Shown here: in pieces, positions 8,809-17,189 of the stretch
Layout: each line of letters begins with the position of its first letter
Numbering within the stretch: position 1 is the stretch's first letter
From: a bacterium
GTDB taxonomy: Bacteria > Bacteroidota > Bacteroidia > Bacteroidales > Muribaculaceae
Direction of reading: 5' to 3'
DNA length: 64,000 bases
NCBI GenBank assembly: GCA_004563195.1
Contig: SFTJ01000021.1
Coordinates: 8,663-72,662, forward strand
Notes under the pieces: model-generated
The model's input: only the letters and a program-made list of their open reading frames with translations
The model's database searches: none
What the model was told of the DNA's origin: nothing
Position numbers and translations under genes: made by a program

Positions 8809-10425
8809 TTATTTTGCGTAAAGTTTGTTCTTAAGTTCTATCACGCGTTCGTCGGTGATGTAATCATCGTAATCCATCATCTTGTCGATGATGCCATTTG
8901 GAGTAAGTTCTATTTCGCGATTACATACAGTCTGAATGAACTCATGGTCGTGCGATGCAAATAATATAACACCCTTAAAGGCTTGCAGCGTGTTGTTGAA
9001 AGCCTGAATCGATTCCAAGTCGAGGTGATTGGTTGGAGTGTCCAAAATCAATGTATTGGCATCGGTCATCATCATCTTGGCTATCATGCAACGCATCTTC
9101 TCACCACCCGAAAGCACTGAGGCCTTCTTGAGCACATCTTCGCCCGAGAAAAGCATCTTTCCGAGGAAACCTTTAAGATAGATTTCGCTCGTATCGTTGC
9201 TGAATTGGCAAAGCCAGTCCACAAGATTCATATCGGTATTGAAATATTCCGAATTGTCGAGCGGGAGGTACGCAGTAGTGATAGTCTGACCCCATTCGTA
9301 AGTACCTGCATCGGGTTTGCGGCGACCGGTGATAATCTCAAACAATGCAGTCATAGCTCTCGGGTCGCGACTCAAGAACACGCACTTATCGTCTTTTTCA
9401 ATAGTGAAGTTCAAGTCTTTGAAGAGTGTTTCACCCTCGATGCTTGCTGTCAGGCCGTGAACTTCAAGAATCTTATTGCCCACTTCGCGGCATGGAGTGA
9501 ATATGATGCCCGGATAGCGGCGCGACGATGGTTGAATCTCTTCGATATTAAGCTTTTCGAGCATCTTTTTGCGACTTGTGGTCTGCTTCGATTTAGCCAC
9601 ATTGGCGCTGAATCGACGAATGAATTCGAGCAATTCCTTACGCTTCTCTTCAGCCTTCTTGTTGGCTTGCTGTTGCTGGCGAAGAGCAAGCTGGCTCGAG
9701 TGATACCAGAAGCTGTAGTTGCCGGCAAACAGTGTAATCTTATTGTAGTCGATATCGAGAGTGTGAGTGGAAATAGCATCGAGGAAGTGACGGTCGTGCG
9801 ACACAACAAGCACCGTATTCTCGCATTTCGACAAGTAATCTTCGAGCCACGCCACTGTGTCGAGGTCAAGGTCGTTGGTCGGCTCATCGAGAAGCAGGTT
9901 GTCGGGGTTGCCGAAAAGTGCTTTTGCCAATAGCACGCGCACTTTTTCCTTGGCACTCATATCTTTCATATAAGTGTAGTGTTTGTCTTCTTTAATGCCC
10001 AAACCGCTCAACAATGCGCTGGCATCACTTTCTGCATTCCAACCCTCCATTTCAGCGAACTTTTCCTCGAGTTCGGCTGCTCTAACTCCGTCTTCATCGC
10101 TGAAGTCGGGCTTTGCATAGAGGGCTTCTTTTTCTTTCATAATATCCCAGAGCACCGTGTGTCCTTGCAACACTGTATCCATCACAGTGAATTCGTCGTA
10201 GGCAAAGTGGTCCTGACTCAAAACCGACATTCTCTCACCGGGACCTTGTGTAACCGTACCCTGTGTTGGTGCAAGCTGACCGCTGAGTATGCGCATAAGT
10301 GTACTCTTGCCGGCGCCGTTTGCTCCGATAATGCCGTAGCAGTTGCCTGCTGTAAACTTTAGGTTAACGTCTTGAAATAAAACTCTTTTGCCAAATTGGA
10401 TTCCTAAATTGCTTGTTGTAATCAT
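8809..10425 (-). CDS. ABC-F family ATPase, YbiT-like
   Basis: Second ABC-F protein of the window, 538 residues, two ATPase domains without membrane segments. Walker A GANGAGKST is near residues 35-43. The first signature is unusual, reading MSAKEKVRVLLAKALF in place of LSGGQ; the second is normal (LSGGEKMRCMIAK). Walker B motifs are LLLDEPTNDLD and LILDTPTNHLD, the latter with Thr where Glu-Pro is usual. This domain make-up and length fit the YbiT group of ribosome-associated ABC-F factors. It starts at ATG 10425; CAAAGTTA at 10455-10462 reads as a -7 element TAACTTTG on the minus strand. The Dabb gene follows. Confidence 0.9.
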   Translation of the reverse strand: MITTSNLGIQFGKRVLFQDVNLKFTAGNCYGIIGANGAGKSTLMRILSGQLAPTQGTVTQGPGERMSVLSQDHFAYDEFTVMDTVLQGHTVLWDIMKEKEALYAKPDFSDEDGVRAAELEEKFAEMEGWNAESDASALLSGLGIKEDKHYTYMKDMSAKEKVRVLLAKALFGNPDNLLLDEPTNDLDLDTVAWLEDYLSKCENTVLVVSHDRHFLDAISTHTLDIDYNKITLFAGNYSFWYHSSQLALRQQQQANKKAEEKRKELLEFIRRFSANVAKSKQTTSRKKMLEKLNIEEIQPSSRRYPGIIFTPCREVGNKILEVHGLTASIEGETLFKDLNFTIEKDDKCVFLSRDPRAMTALFEIITGRRKPDAGTYEWGQTITTAYLPLDNSEYFNTDMNLVDWLCQFSNDTSEIYLKGFLGKMLFSGEDVLKKASVLSGGEKMRCMIAKMMMTDANTLILDTPTNHLDLESIQAFNNTLQAFKGVILFASHDHEFIQTVCNREIELTPNGIIDKMMDYDDYITDERVIELKNKLYAK

Positions 10426-10751
10426 TCTTACCTTATATATTCAAAAATTTTCTGCAAAGTTACTAAATCTTTCTTACATATATAAATTACTTTGGCTGCA
10501 CTGTGCCTGATTGTAATAATTTTTTTGCAGCTTGTCGCTCTAATTAGCAACTAATATGGGTGGCTTTTTTCGCCACCCATATCAATATCTTTTTTATTAC
10601 CGTATTTACTATCGCAGTAATATCGGAGAATTTTGTTTTATTATAAAAGTTAGTTAGTTTGAAGCTTGTTAAAATTAATTACACCAATATGACTAATAAT
10701 ATTACAATTGGTTTAATGCAGAATAACATTTTAACCTTAGTTAACAATTAA
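10426..10751. other. 326-base non-coding stretch with a strong hairpin
   Basis: Holds the presumed promoter of the YbiT-like gene (10455-10462), the hairpin at 10554-10582 and an AT-rich part with many TAAT/ATTA words next to radA. I see no convincing gene. A small RNA is possible but unproven. Confidence 0.5.
10554..10582. terminator. strong hairpin downstream of radA
   Basis: ATATGGGTGGC (10554-10564) and GCCACCCATAT (10572-10582) make a perfect 11-bp stem with loop TTTTTTC. TCTTTTTTATT follows on the plus strand. It would end the minus-strand nhaC-trmH-radA operon, although its T tract is better for plus-strand transcripts, for which no gene is seen. Confidence 0.6.
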
Positions 10752-12128
10752 TCATCCAAAAAGGTGTCTGAAAGCTTCTTCTACCTTGGCTACTTCTATA
10801 ATTTGTATTTTAAATCTATCTATATTGATGCCCTTAATGTTATTTTTTGGCACTAATATCGACTTGAAGCCGAGCTTTTCGGCCTCGCCTATGCGCTGGT
10901 CGATGCGTGTAACTTGGCGTATTTCACCCGATAGGCCTACTTCACCTGCCATACATACTTGCTTTTTAATTGCCATATCCACATTGCTCGACAAGATGGC
11001 ACATATCACAGCCAAGTCGAGAGCGGGGTCGTTGACCTTCAGTCCACCGGCTATGTTGAGAAATACATCTTTCTGTGCGAGTTTAAATCCCACGCGTTTT
11101 TCGAGTACTGCGAGCAGCATATTCATTCGTTTCGAATCAAATCCTGTAACCGAACGCTGCGCCGTGCCATAAGCGGCGGTACTTACCAGCGCCTGTGTCT
11201 CGATAACAAACGGCCGAGCACCCTCGAGCGCCACACCTATGGCCACACCCGAGAGTTCTTCATCGCATTGGGTGATAAGCATCTCCGAGGGGTTGGTCAC
11301 TTCGCGCAGACCGCTTTCTTTCATTTCGTAGATGCCTATCTCAGATGTGCTTCCAAATCGGTTTTTTATCGACCGCAAAATGCGATATAGATAATGGCGA
11401 TCGCCTTCAAATTGAAGCACGGCATCCACTATATGCTCCAGCACTTTGGGTCCGGCTATGCTACCCTCTTTATTGATGTGCCCTATCAGCACCACCGGGG
11501 TGTTGGTTTCCTTTGCAAATTTCAAAAATGCCGCTGCACATTCTCTCACCTGGCTCACGCTTCCTGCAGCCGACTCAAGTTCGTCGGAAGCTATGGTCTG
11601 AATCGAGTCTACTATTACGAGGTCGGGATTATTCTCTTTTATCGAAGCAAAAATGCTGTTGAGCGAGGTTTCGCACACCAAGTAACACTCACAATCGATG
11701 TGTTCGCCGGCTATACGGTCGGCGCGCATCTTCAGTTGTTGGGCACTTTCTTCGCCCGATATGTAGAGCACCTTGCGGCTGCGTATGCGCAACACATTTT
11801 GCAACACCAGGGTCGACTTTCCTATTCCGGGCTCGCCTCCTATCAGCACAAGTGAACCCGGCACAAGACCTCCGCCGAGCACTCTATTGAGTTCTTGACT
11901 CGGCAATTTGATGCGCGGCAATTCCTCGGTGCGGATATCGCCTATTTTCACAGCCACATTGCTTTTTCGGCCCGAGAACTCCGTGCTGCCGAACGGACTT
12001 TTGCTCTTTGGTCCTACGGGTTCTTCAATAAATGTGTTCCATTCGCCGCAATTCGGACATTTGCCCACCCATTTCGGCGATTCTGCACCACAATTTTTGC
12101 AGAAGAATACTGTTTTTTGCTTTGCCAT
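10752..12128 (-). CDS. radA: DNA repair protein RadA (Sms)
   Basis: RecA-like ATPase that promotes branch migration during recombinational repair. The N-terminal four-cysteine zinc finger is complete (C10-x2-C13...C24-x2-C27). Walker A is GGEPGIGKST (97-106), and the RadA-specific KNRFG motif is at 255-259. The C-terminal third is the Lon-protease-like domain that scaffolds the hexamer (GVALEGARPFVIETQAL onward). 458 residues is standard length. It is 9 bases behind the SpoU methyltransferase gene and last in its operon. Confidence 0.97.
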   Translation of the reverse strand: MAKQKTVFFCKNCGAESPKWVGKCPNCGEWNTFIEEPVGPKSKSPFGSTEFSGRKSNVAVKIGDIRTEELPRIKLPSQELNRVLGGGLVPGSLVLIGGEPGIGKSTLVLQNVLRIRSRKVLYISGEESAQQLKMRADRIAGEHIDCECYLVCETSLNSIFASIKENNPDLVIVDSIQTIASDELESAAGSVSQVRECAAAFLKFAKETNTPVVLIGHINKEGSIAGPKVLEHIVDAVLQFEGDRHYLYRILRSIKNRFGSTSEIGIYEMKESGLREVTNPSEMLITQCDEELSGVAIGVALEGARPFVIETQALVSTAAYGTAQRSVTGFDSKRMNMLLAVLEKRVGFKLAQKDVFLNIAGGLKVNDPALDLAVICAILSSNVDMAIKKQVCMAGEVGLSGEIRQVTRIDQRIGEAEKLGFKSILVPKNNIKGINIDRFKIQIIEVAKVEEAFRHLFG

Positions 12129-12137
12129 AGCCTCGCG

Positions 12138-12902
12138 TTATTTTAGGGTGTTTCTACAAAATTCGCTAATGGTGATGGCAGCCGCCAGCCCCACATTTAG
12201 CGACTCACTTGTGGCTCCGTCGACGGCACGCGAAGGGATATAGAGATTTCGCGTTGTAAGCTGCTTGAGTTTTTCCGACATTCCGTTTCCCTCGTTGCCG
12301 AATATCACAAATGCTTTGTGTGGCAATGAGGCTTGATAGATATTTTCACCATCGAGCGTTGTGCCAAACACCGGCATATCGGGGTGCGACTCAATCAAGT
12401 CCTCAAGGTCGCAATAATGCACTTTCACTCGCGATATTGCACCCATAGTGGCTTGTATCACTTTGTGGTTGTACACATCTACGGTCTGCTTGTTGCAAAA
12501 AATGTTATTGATTCCAAACCAATCGGCAAGACGTATTATTGTGCCCAAATTGCCGGGGTCCTGCACGCCTTCGAGAATAATATTGATGTTATTCTCCACT
12601 TCGGAGTCGGTATAGGTGACTTCAGGTATTTCGTAGACAGCAATTACCTCTGAGGGATTGGAAAACTGCGACATCTTTTGCATCTGCTGACGGGTGGCAA
12701 TTTGCAAAATATCCATGTGGGTGTAGTTGCCAAAATTCTCATACCAGTTTTGTGTGGCAATCAGCATTCGGCACTTGAAATAATCCCAGGTGTCGCGCAC
12801 GCATTTGTTCCCTTCTGCCACGAAACAGCCTTCCTTGTCGCGATATTTTTTTTGCGACAACGAAGCAACAAACTTCACGGTATTATTCGATACTTTATAC
12901 AT
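12138..12902 (-). CDS. TrmH/SpoU family RNA 2'-O-methyltransferase
   Basis: SAM-dependent methyltransferase of the knotted SPOUT fold. The C-terminal half has the three SpoU motifs: NIILEGVQDPGNLGTIIR, FVIFGNEGNGMS and IPSRAVDGATSESLNVGLAAAI. The N-terminal ~90 residues form an L30e-like RNA-binding domain with a basic start (KFVASLSQKKYRDKEGCFVAEG). Target could be rRNA or tRNA; it differs clearly from the RlmB-like paralogue at 54312, so the two probably modify different sites. It sits between nhaC (3 bases upstream) and radA (9 bases downstream), which implies one transcript. Confidence 0.92.
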   Translation of the reverse strand: MYKVSNNTVKFVASLSQKKYRDKEGCFVAEGNKCVRDTWDYFKCRMLIATQNWYENFGNYTHMDILQIATRQQMQKMSQFSNPSEVIAVYEIPEVTYTDSEVENNINIILEGVQDPGNLGTIIRLADWFGINNIFCNKQTVDVYNHKVIQATMGAISRVKVHYCDLEDLIESHPDMPVFGTTLDGENIYQASLPHKAFVIFGNEGNGMSEKLKQLTTRNLYIPSRAVDGATSESLNVGLAAAITISEFCRNTLK

Positions 12903-12905
12903 AAG

Positions 12906-14336
12906 CTATAAAGAGTTGATGTTTCTATAAATTTTCAAACCAATTGCCGCTACTGCTATCGACATTATCGGACATAAATAATTAAACACGCAGTAAGGCA
13001 GATAATGAAAAGTGCTCACGCCAAGCACTGTCGACTGGGTCATGCCGCACGAATTCCATGGAATAAGAACCGATGTCACCGAGATTGAATCCTCGAGCGA
13101 ACGGCTTAGCAGTCGGGGTTCGAGTCCGCACTTGGCATAAAGATTCTTATACAGATTGCCCACAATAATAAGTGAGAGATATTGGTCGCCGGTGCAAGCA
13201 TTCACCGTAAGTCCGGTGGCAACGGTGGTCGACACCACTTTTCTCAATCCCGACAATCGGCGCGACAACGCATGTGTGATGCTCGAGAGCATACCTGTGC
13301 CAAGCAATGTTCCTCCGAATAGCATGGCGCAAAGCACGAGTTTTATGGTTTCTATCATTCCCTCTATGCCGCTTGTGCTCACAAGGTTGTTGAGCATCTC
13401 ATTTCCGGTTTCTATCATAGTGCCGGTGCATAGGAGTTTCACCACAGCCATTACGGCTCCGCTTTCAGCCGAAAGTTGGGCAAAGATGTGTGGTTGGGCG
13501 AGGAACAAGCTTGCCAATCCCACCAATGTGCTGATGCACAACGTGATGAGCACCTTCACGCGCATCACTATGAGTGCGCAAGTAATCACCGGCGCCAAAA
13601 GCAGCCATGGCGATATGTGGAATGTGGCATCGAGTTGTAGCAGCATCTCATTGGTCTCTATCGAATCGGTGATGTCGGTGGTAAAACCTATTACTGCAAA
13701 CACGATAAGTGCTATCGTCAGCGATGGCAAAGTGGTCACCATCAAGTATTTTACGTGCGAAAAAAGATTTACCCCTACGGTCGACGATGCGAGAATTGTG
13801 GTATCGGAAAGCGGTGAAATCTTGTCGCCGAAATAAGCGCCCGAGATTACCGCTCCTGCAGTGCAAGCCGGATTATATCCAAGCACTGCCCCTATACCCA
13901 TAAATGCTACGCCTATGGTGGCGCAAGTGGTCCAACTGCTGCCCACAAGCACTGATATCACTGAGCACACCAGGCATGCCATTACCAAAAATGTCTTTGG
14001 ATTGAGTACACGCAGTCCAAAATCAATAATAGTGGGCACAATGCCACCAAGCATCCATGTGGCTGAGATTGTGGAAATGAGTATCAGTATGGGTATGGCT
14101 GGCAAAATCTGTCCGGCGCTCTCGCCTATTCCTTTGCGCAAAAGCAGCCATCGGCACGGATGAAATATTCGCGACAATATGAGTGTAAACACAGCCATGG
14201 CAAACAGCACATAACTGCTGTAATTAAGCACATTATCGGCGCCAAGTATCATCATTATGCCCAATATTATCACTATCAGCAACACTATGGGCACTATCGA
14301 CAACTTAACCGATGGTAATACGTTTCTGTTTCTCAA
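12906..14336 (-). CDS. Na+/H+ antiporter NhaC family
   Basis: Polytopic inner-membrane protein of 476 residues with about 11-12 hydrophobic segments. It shows the NhaC-type blocks GSSWTTCATIGVAFMGIG and GAYFGDKISPLSDTT, which carry the conserved polar residues of the transport path. Family members exchange Na+ for H+ or, in some cases, malate/lactate. The start is TTG at 14336: no ATG occurs before residue 27, and RNRNVLPSVKLSIVPI is the usual N-terminus of the family. First gene of nhaC-trmH-radA. Its presence near a possibly Na+-pumping pyrophosphatase hints at sodium-based energetics. Confidence 0.9.
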   Translation of the reverse strand: MRNRNVLPSVKLSIVPIVLLIVIILGIMMILGADNVLNYSSYVLFAMAVFTLILSRIFHPCRWLLLRKGIGESAGQILPAIPILILISTISATWMLGGIVPTIIDFGLRVLNPKTFLVMACLVCSVISVLVGSSWTTCATIGVAFMGIGAVLGYNPACTAGAVISGAYFGDKISPLSDTTILASSTVGVNLFSHVKYLMVTTLPSLTIALIVFAVIGFTTDITDSIETNEMLLQLDATFHISPWLLLAPVITCALIVMRVKVLITLCISTLVGLASLFLAQPHIFAQLSAESGAVMAVVKLLCTGTMIETGNEMLNNLVSTSGIEGMIETIKLVLCAMLFGGTLLGTGMLSSITHALSRRLSGLRKVVSTTVATGLTVNACTGDQYLSLIIVGNLYKNLYAKCGLEPRLLSRSLEDSISVTSVLIPWNSCGMTQSTVLGVSTFHYLPYCVFNYLCPIMSIAVAAIGLKIYRNINSL

Positions 14337-14390
14337 TTTTCTATATCTTTTCTTTAATATTTGTGTCGGAAATTAGTATTAATCAGAGTG

Positions 14391-15794
14391 TTAATAAGCA
14401 TTTTTGTCGCCTATTACAGCATTGTATACTGTGCGTAGAATGATATAGAGGTCGAGCCAAATGCTCCAATGCTCCATGTACCAAATATCACCTTTCACTC
14501 TGCCCACCATCTGTCCTATTTCCTTAGTTTCGCCTCTGAAACCTGTAACCTGGCTCCATCCGGTGATACCGGGTTTGATGTAATGGCGTATCATGTAGTG
14601 GTCGATAATCTTGGAATATTCTTCGGTATGCTTTAGCATATGCGGACGCGGTCCCACCACGCTCATATCGCCTTTCAGTACATTGATAAACTGTGGTGTC
14701 TCATCGATGTTTGTACGGCGAAGCACATTGCCCCACCATGTCTTTCGCGGGTCGTCTTTTGTAGCTTGGAGAGTATCGCTCTCTTTGTTGACCTTCATGC
14801 TGCGGAACTTATACATAACAAACTCTTTGCCATTGATGCCGCTTCGTTTTTGACAAAAGAACACCGGACCAGGCATAGTGAGTTTGGTGATAGCAGCCAC
14901 TATCAAAAACAGCCACGGAAATATTGTCACCAAGAACACCAACGACACTACGATGTCGAAAGCGCGCTTTATGAATCGGTTGGATGTGGTCTGCAACGGG
15001 TCTTGGAAGAAATTCATATATGGTATCGACCCTATCACATTGAGGTGCATACGTTGATGCAAGTAATAATTCATGCACGGCACGCTATAGTAGTACATAA
15101 AATTATTCTCGCAATGCTTTATTATACTCTCCACCAAATCGTTACGATAGTCGGGCTTGATGCTGCAATACACTTCCTGAACTCCCTTATGGCTTCTGAA
15201 ATAGTCGATTGCGTCGTCAATACGGCCCAAGTATTTCAGTCCGGAAAATCCATTCTTTACATTGTCGTCGAAATAGCCCAACACATCGAATCCTCGCGAT
15301 TTGTCGTTTGAAATTTCTTCGTAAAGTGCCTCATTATTGTCGGTGCAACCTATCATCACCACTGTGCGGCGATTGCCGGGTAATTGGTGATAGAATTTTG
15401 CAAATGCACGCACCGAGTAGCGGAACATAAGCAAAAGCACAAACATCACGCACAAATAGAGCAAATAATAAGGCCAGCTATATACATAAAAACGACCGAT
15501 GTGCAAAATAAACACACTCAGCACCGAGAAATAAAACACATTTTTGAGCACGGTAAGTAGCACTTCGTAGTCCTTGGCTCTACGCATGTGCAGATTTACG
15601 CCGCCCTCTATGGTTACTGCAAAATATATGGTGCAAATCACCGACATCGACTGTAAAAATTCATTTCCGAAGTCGGAGCCTCTATAATGTGCAAATATCG
15701 AAAACAATCCGCCGCATATCACTACTTCTACAAACATTACAAAGTAGATAAGCAAGCCGCTATATCGAGATGTTACTCTTATCTGTCCACTCAT
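14391..15794 (-). CDS. undecaprenyl-phosphate sugar phosphotransferase (WcaJ type)
   Basis: Transfers a sugar-1-phosphate to undecaprenyl phosphate, the first membrane step of exopolysaccharide, capsule or O-antigen synthesis. The N-terminal half has four or five membrane segments, then a CoA-binding-like domain (VVMIGCTDNNEALYEEI). The C-terminal catalytic domain carries KRAFDIVVSLVFL, PGPVFFCQKRSGINGKEF, KFRSMK and DETPQFINVLKGDMSVVGPRP. I choose ATG 15794 (467 residues) over TTG 15854, because a -7-like TATTTTTG at 15852-15859 would put the transcript start after the TTG. It is the last gene of the rhamnose cluster, which suggests that rhamnose goes into a surface polysaccharide. Confidence 0.92.
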   Translation of the reverse strand: MSGQIRVTSRYSGLLIYFVMFVEVVICGGLFSIFAHYRGSDFGNEFLQSMSVICTIYFAVTIEGGVNLHMRRAKDYEVLLTVLKNVFYFSVLSVFILHIGRFYVYSWPYYLLYLCVMFVLLLMFRYSVRAFAKFYHQLPGNRRTVVMIGCTDNNEALYEEISNDKSRGFDVLGYFDDNVKNGFSGLKYLGRIDDAIDYFRSHKGVQEVYCSIKPDYRNDLVESIIKHCENNFMYYYSVPCMNYYLHQRMHLNVIGSIPYMNFFQDPLQTTSNRFIKRAFDIVVSLVFLVTIFPWLFLIVAAITKLTMPGPVFFCQKRSGINGKEFVMYKFRSMKVNKESDTLQATKDDPRKTWWGNVLRRTNIDETPQFINVLKGDMSVVGPRPHMLKHTEEYSKIIDHYMIRHYIKPGITGWSQVTGFRGETKEIGQMVGRVKGDIWYMEHWSIWLDLYIILRTVYNAVIGDKNAY

Positions 15795-15974
15795 ATTTGT
15801 CGTGTTGTTATCTTTTATTTCGGTATTTTTTGTTGATATGTATTTATCATACAAAAATACAACAATTATTCGGCATAACCGTTATTATCGTCCAATTTCG
15901 ATGCCAAAAAAATAATCCGAGATGAGTTTTCGGCCCATGTCGGATTTTTGATTATGATTTATGCTTTATCGATA

Positions 15975-17114
15975 TTATCGGTTCTTATACATATCCTCAT
16001 AATATTTTTCATATTCCCCCGAGGTTATGCTGTCCATCCATTCTTGATTTTCGAGATACCATTTCACAGTTTTCTCTATACCTTCCTCAAATTGCAGCGA
16101 TGGCTCCCAACCTAATTCGGCTTGCAGTTTTCTGGAATCGATGGCATAGCGAGCATCATGGCCCAAACGGTCGGTTACATAGGTGATAAGATTCATATCT
16201 TCACCCTCTGCTCTACCCAAAAGGCGATCTACTGTGTTAATCACCACCTTGATGATGTCGATATTCTTCCATTCATTAAATCCGCCTATGTTGTAGGTCT
16301 CTGCCGGTTTGCCATTGTGAAAAATCACATCGATGGCTCGCGCGTGATCTTCTACATACAACCAGTCTCTCACATTTTCACCCTTGCCGTACACAGGCAA
16401 TGGTTTGCGATGTCGTATATTGTTGATAAAGAGCGGAATCAGTTTTTCTGGAAATTGATACGGGCCATAGTTGTTCGAACAGTTTGTGACAATGGTGGGC
16501 ATGCCATAAGTGTCGTGAAAAGCACGCACAAAATGGTCGCTGCTCGCCTTGCTTGCGCTGTATGGGCTATGGGGATTGTATTTGGTAGTTTCCAGAAAGA
16601 ACTCTTCGCCATAGGCATGATGGTGCTGCGACGATGCCGCAGTGGTAAACGGCGACTCTACGCCCTCGGGGTGAGTCATCTCCAACGCACCATACACTTC
16701 GTCGGTGGAAATGTGATAGAATCGCTTGCCTTCATAACGCTCGGGAAGAGATTCCCAATAAAGCTTTGCTGCTTGCAATAGTGACAAGGTGCCCATCACA
16801 TTGGTTCGTGCAAATGTAAACGGGTCCTTTATCGAACGGTCGACATGACTCTCGGCTGCCAAGTGTATTATGCCATCGATTTTTTCATCGTTCATCAAGC
16901 GATAGAACGCATCGAAATCGCAAATATCCATTTTCACAAACTTATAGTTGGGCTTTCCTTCCACATCTTTTAAGTTTGCCAAATTGCCGGCATAGGTCAG
17001 TTTATCAAGATTGATAATCTTGTAGTCGGGATATTTGTTGACAAACAACCTCACCACATGGCTACCTATAAATCCTGCGCCACCGGTTATCACTATATTT
17101 CTCTTAAATTCCAT
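15975..17114 (-). CDS. rfbB: dTDP-glucose 4,6-dehydratase
   Basis: Second step of dTDP-L-rhamnose synthesis: converts dTDP-glucose to dTDP-4-keto-6-deoxyglucose. An extended SDR with the NAD-binding GGAGFIGSH at 10-18, the catalytic Tyr-Lys pair in SPYSASKASSDHFVRA, the active-site STDEVYG loop and the substrate-binding NNYGPYQFPEKLIPL. 379 residues is slightly longer than E. coli RfbB; the extra length includes an insert near SSQHHHAYGEEFF. It lies between hppA and the phosphotransferase gene. rmlB is an equivalent name. Confidence 0.97.
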   Translation of the reverse strand: MEFKRNIVITGGAGFIGSHVVRLFVNKYPDYKIINLDKLTYAGNLANLKDVEGKPNYKFVKMDICDFDAFYRLMNDEKIDGIIHLAAESHVDRSIKDPFTFARTNVMGTLSLLQAAKLYWESLPERYEGKRFYHISTDEVYGALEMTHPEGVESPFTTAASSQHHHAYGEEFFLETTKYNPHSPYSASKASSDHFVRAFHDTYGMPTIVTNCSNNYGPYQFPEKLIPLFINNIRHRKPLPVYGKGENVRDWLYVEDHARAIDVIFHNGKPAETYNIGGFNEWKNIDIIKVVINTVDRLLGRAEGEDMNLITYVTDRLGHDARYAIDSRKLQAELGWEPSLQFEEGIEKTVKWYLENQEWMDSITSGEYEKYYEDMYKNR

Positions 17115-17189
17115 ATTTACGTCGGTTTTATCTGTTTAACGGAATCGAAACACGCTTTATTGAGAATCTCGCCGTAAAAATTATTTCGA

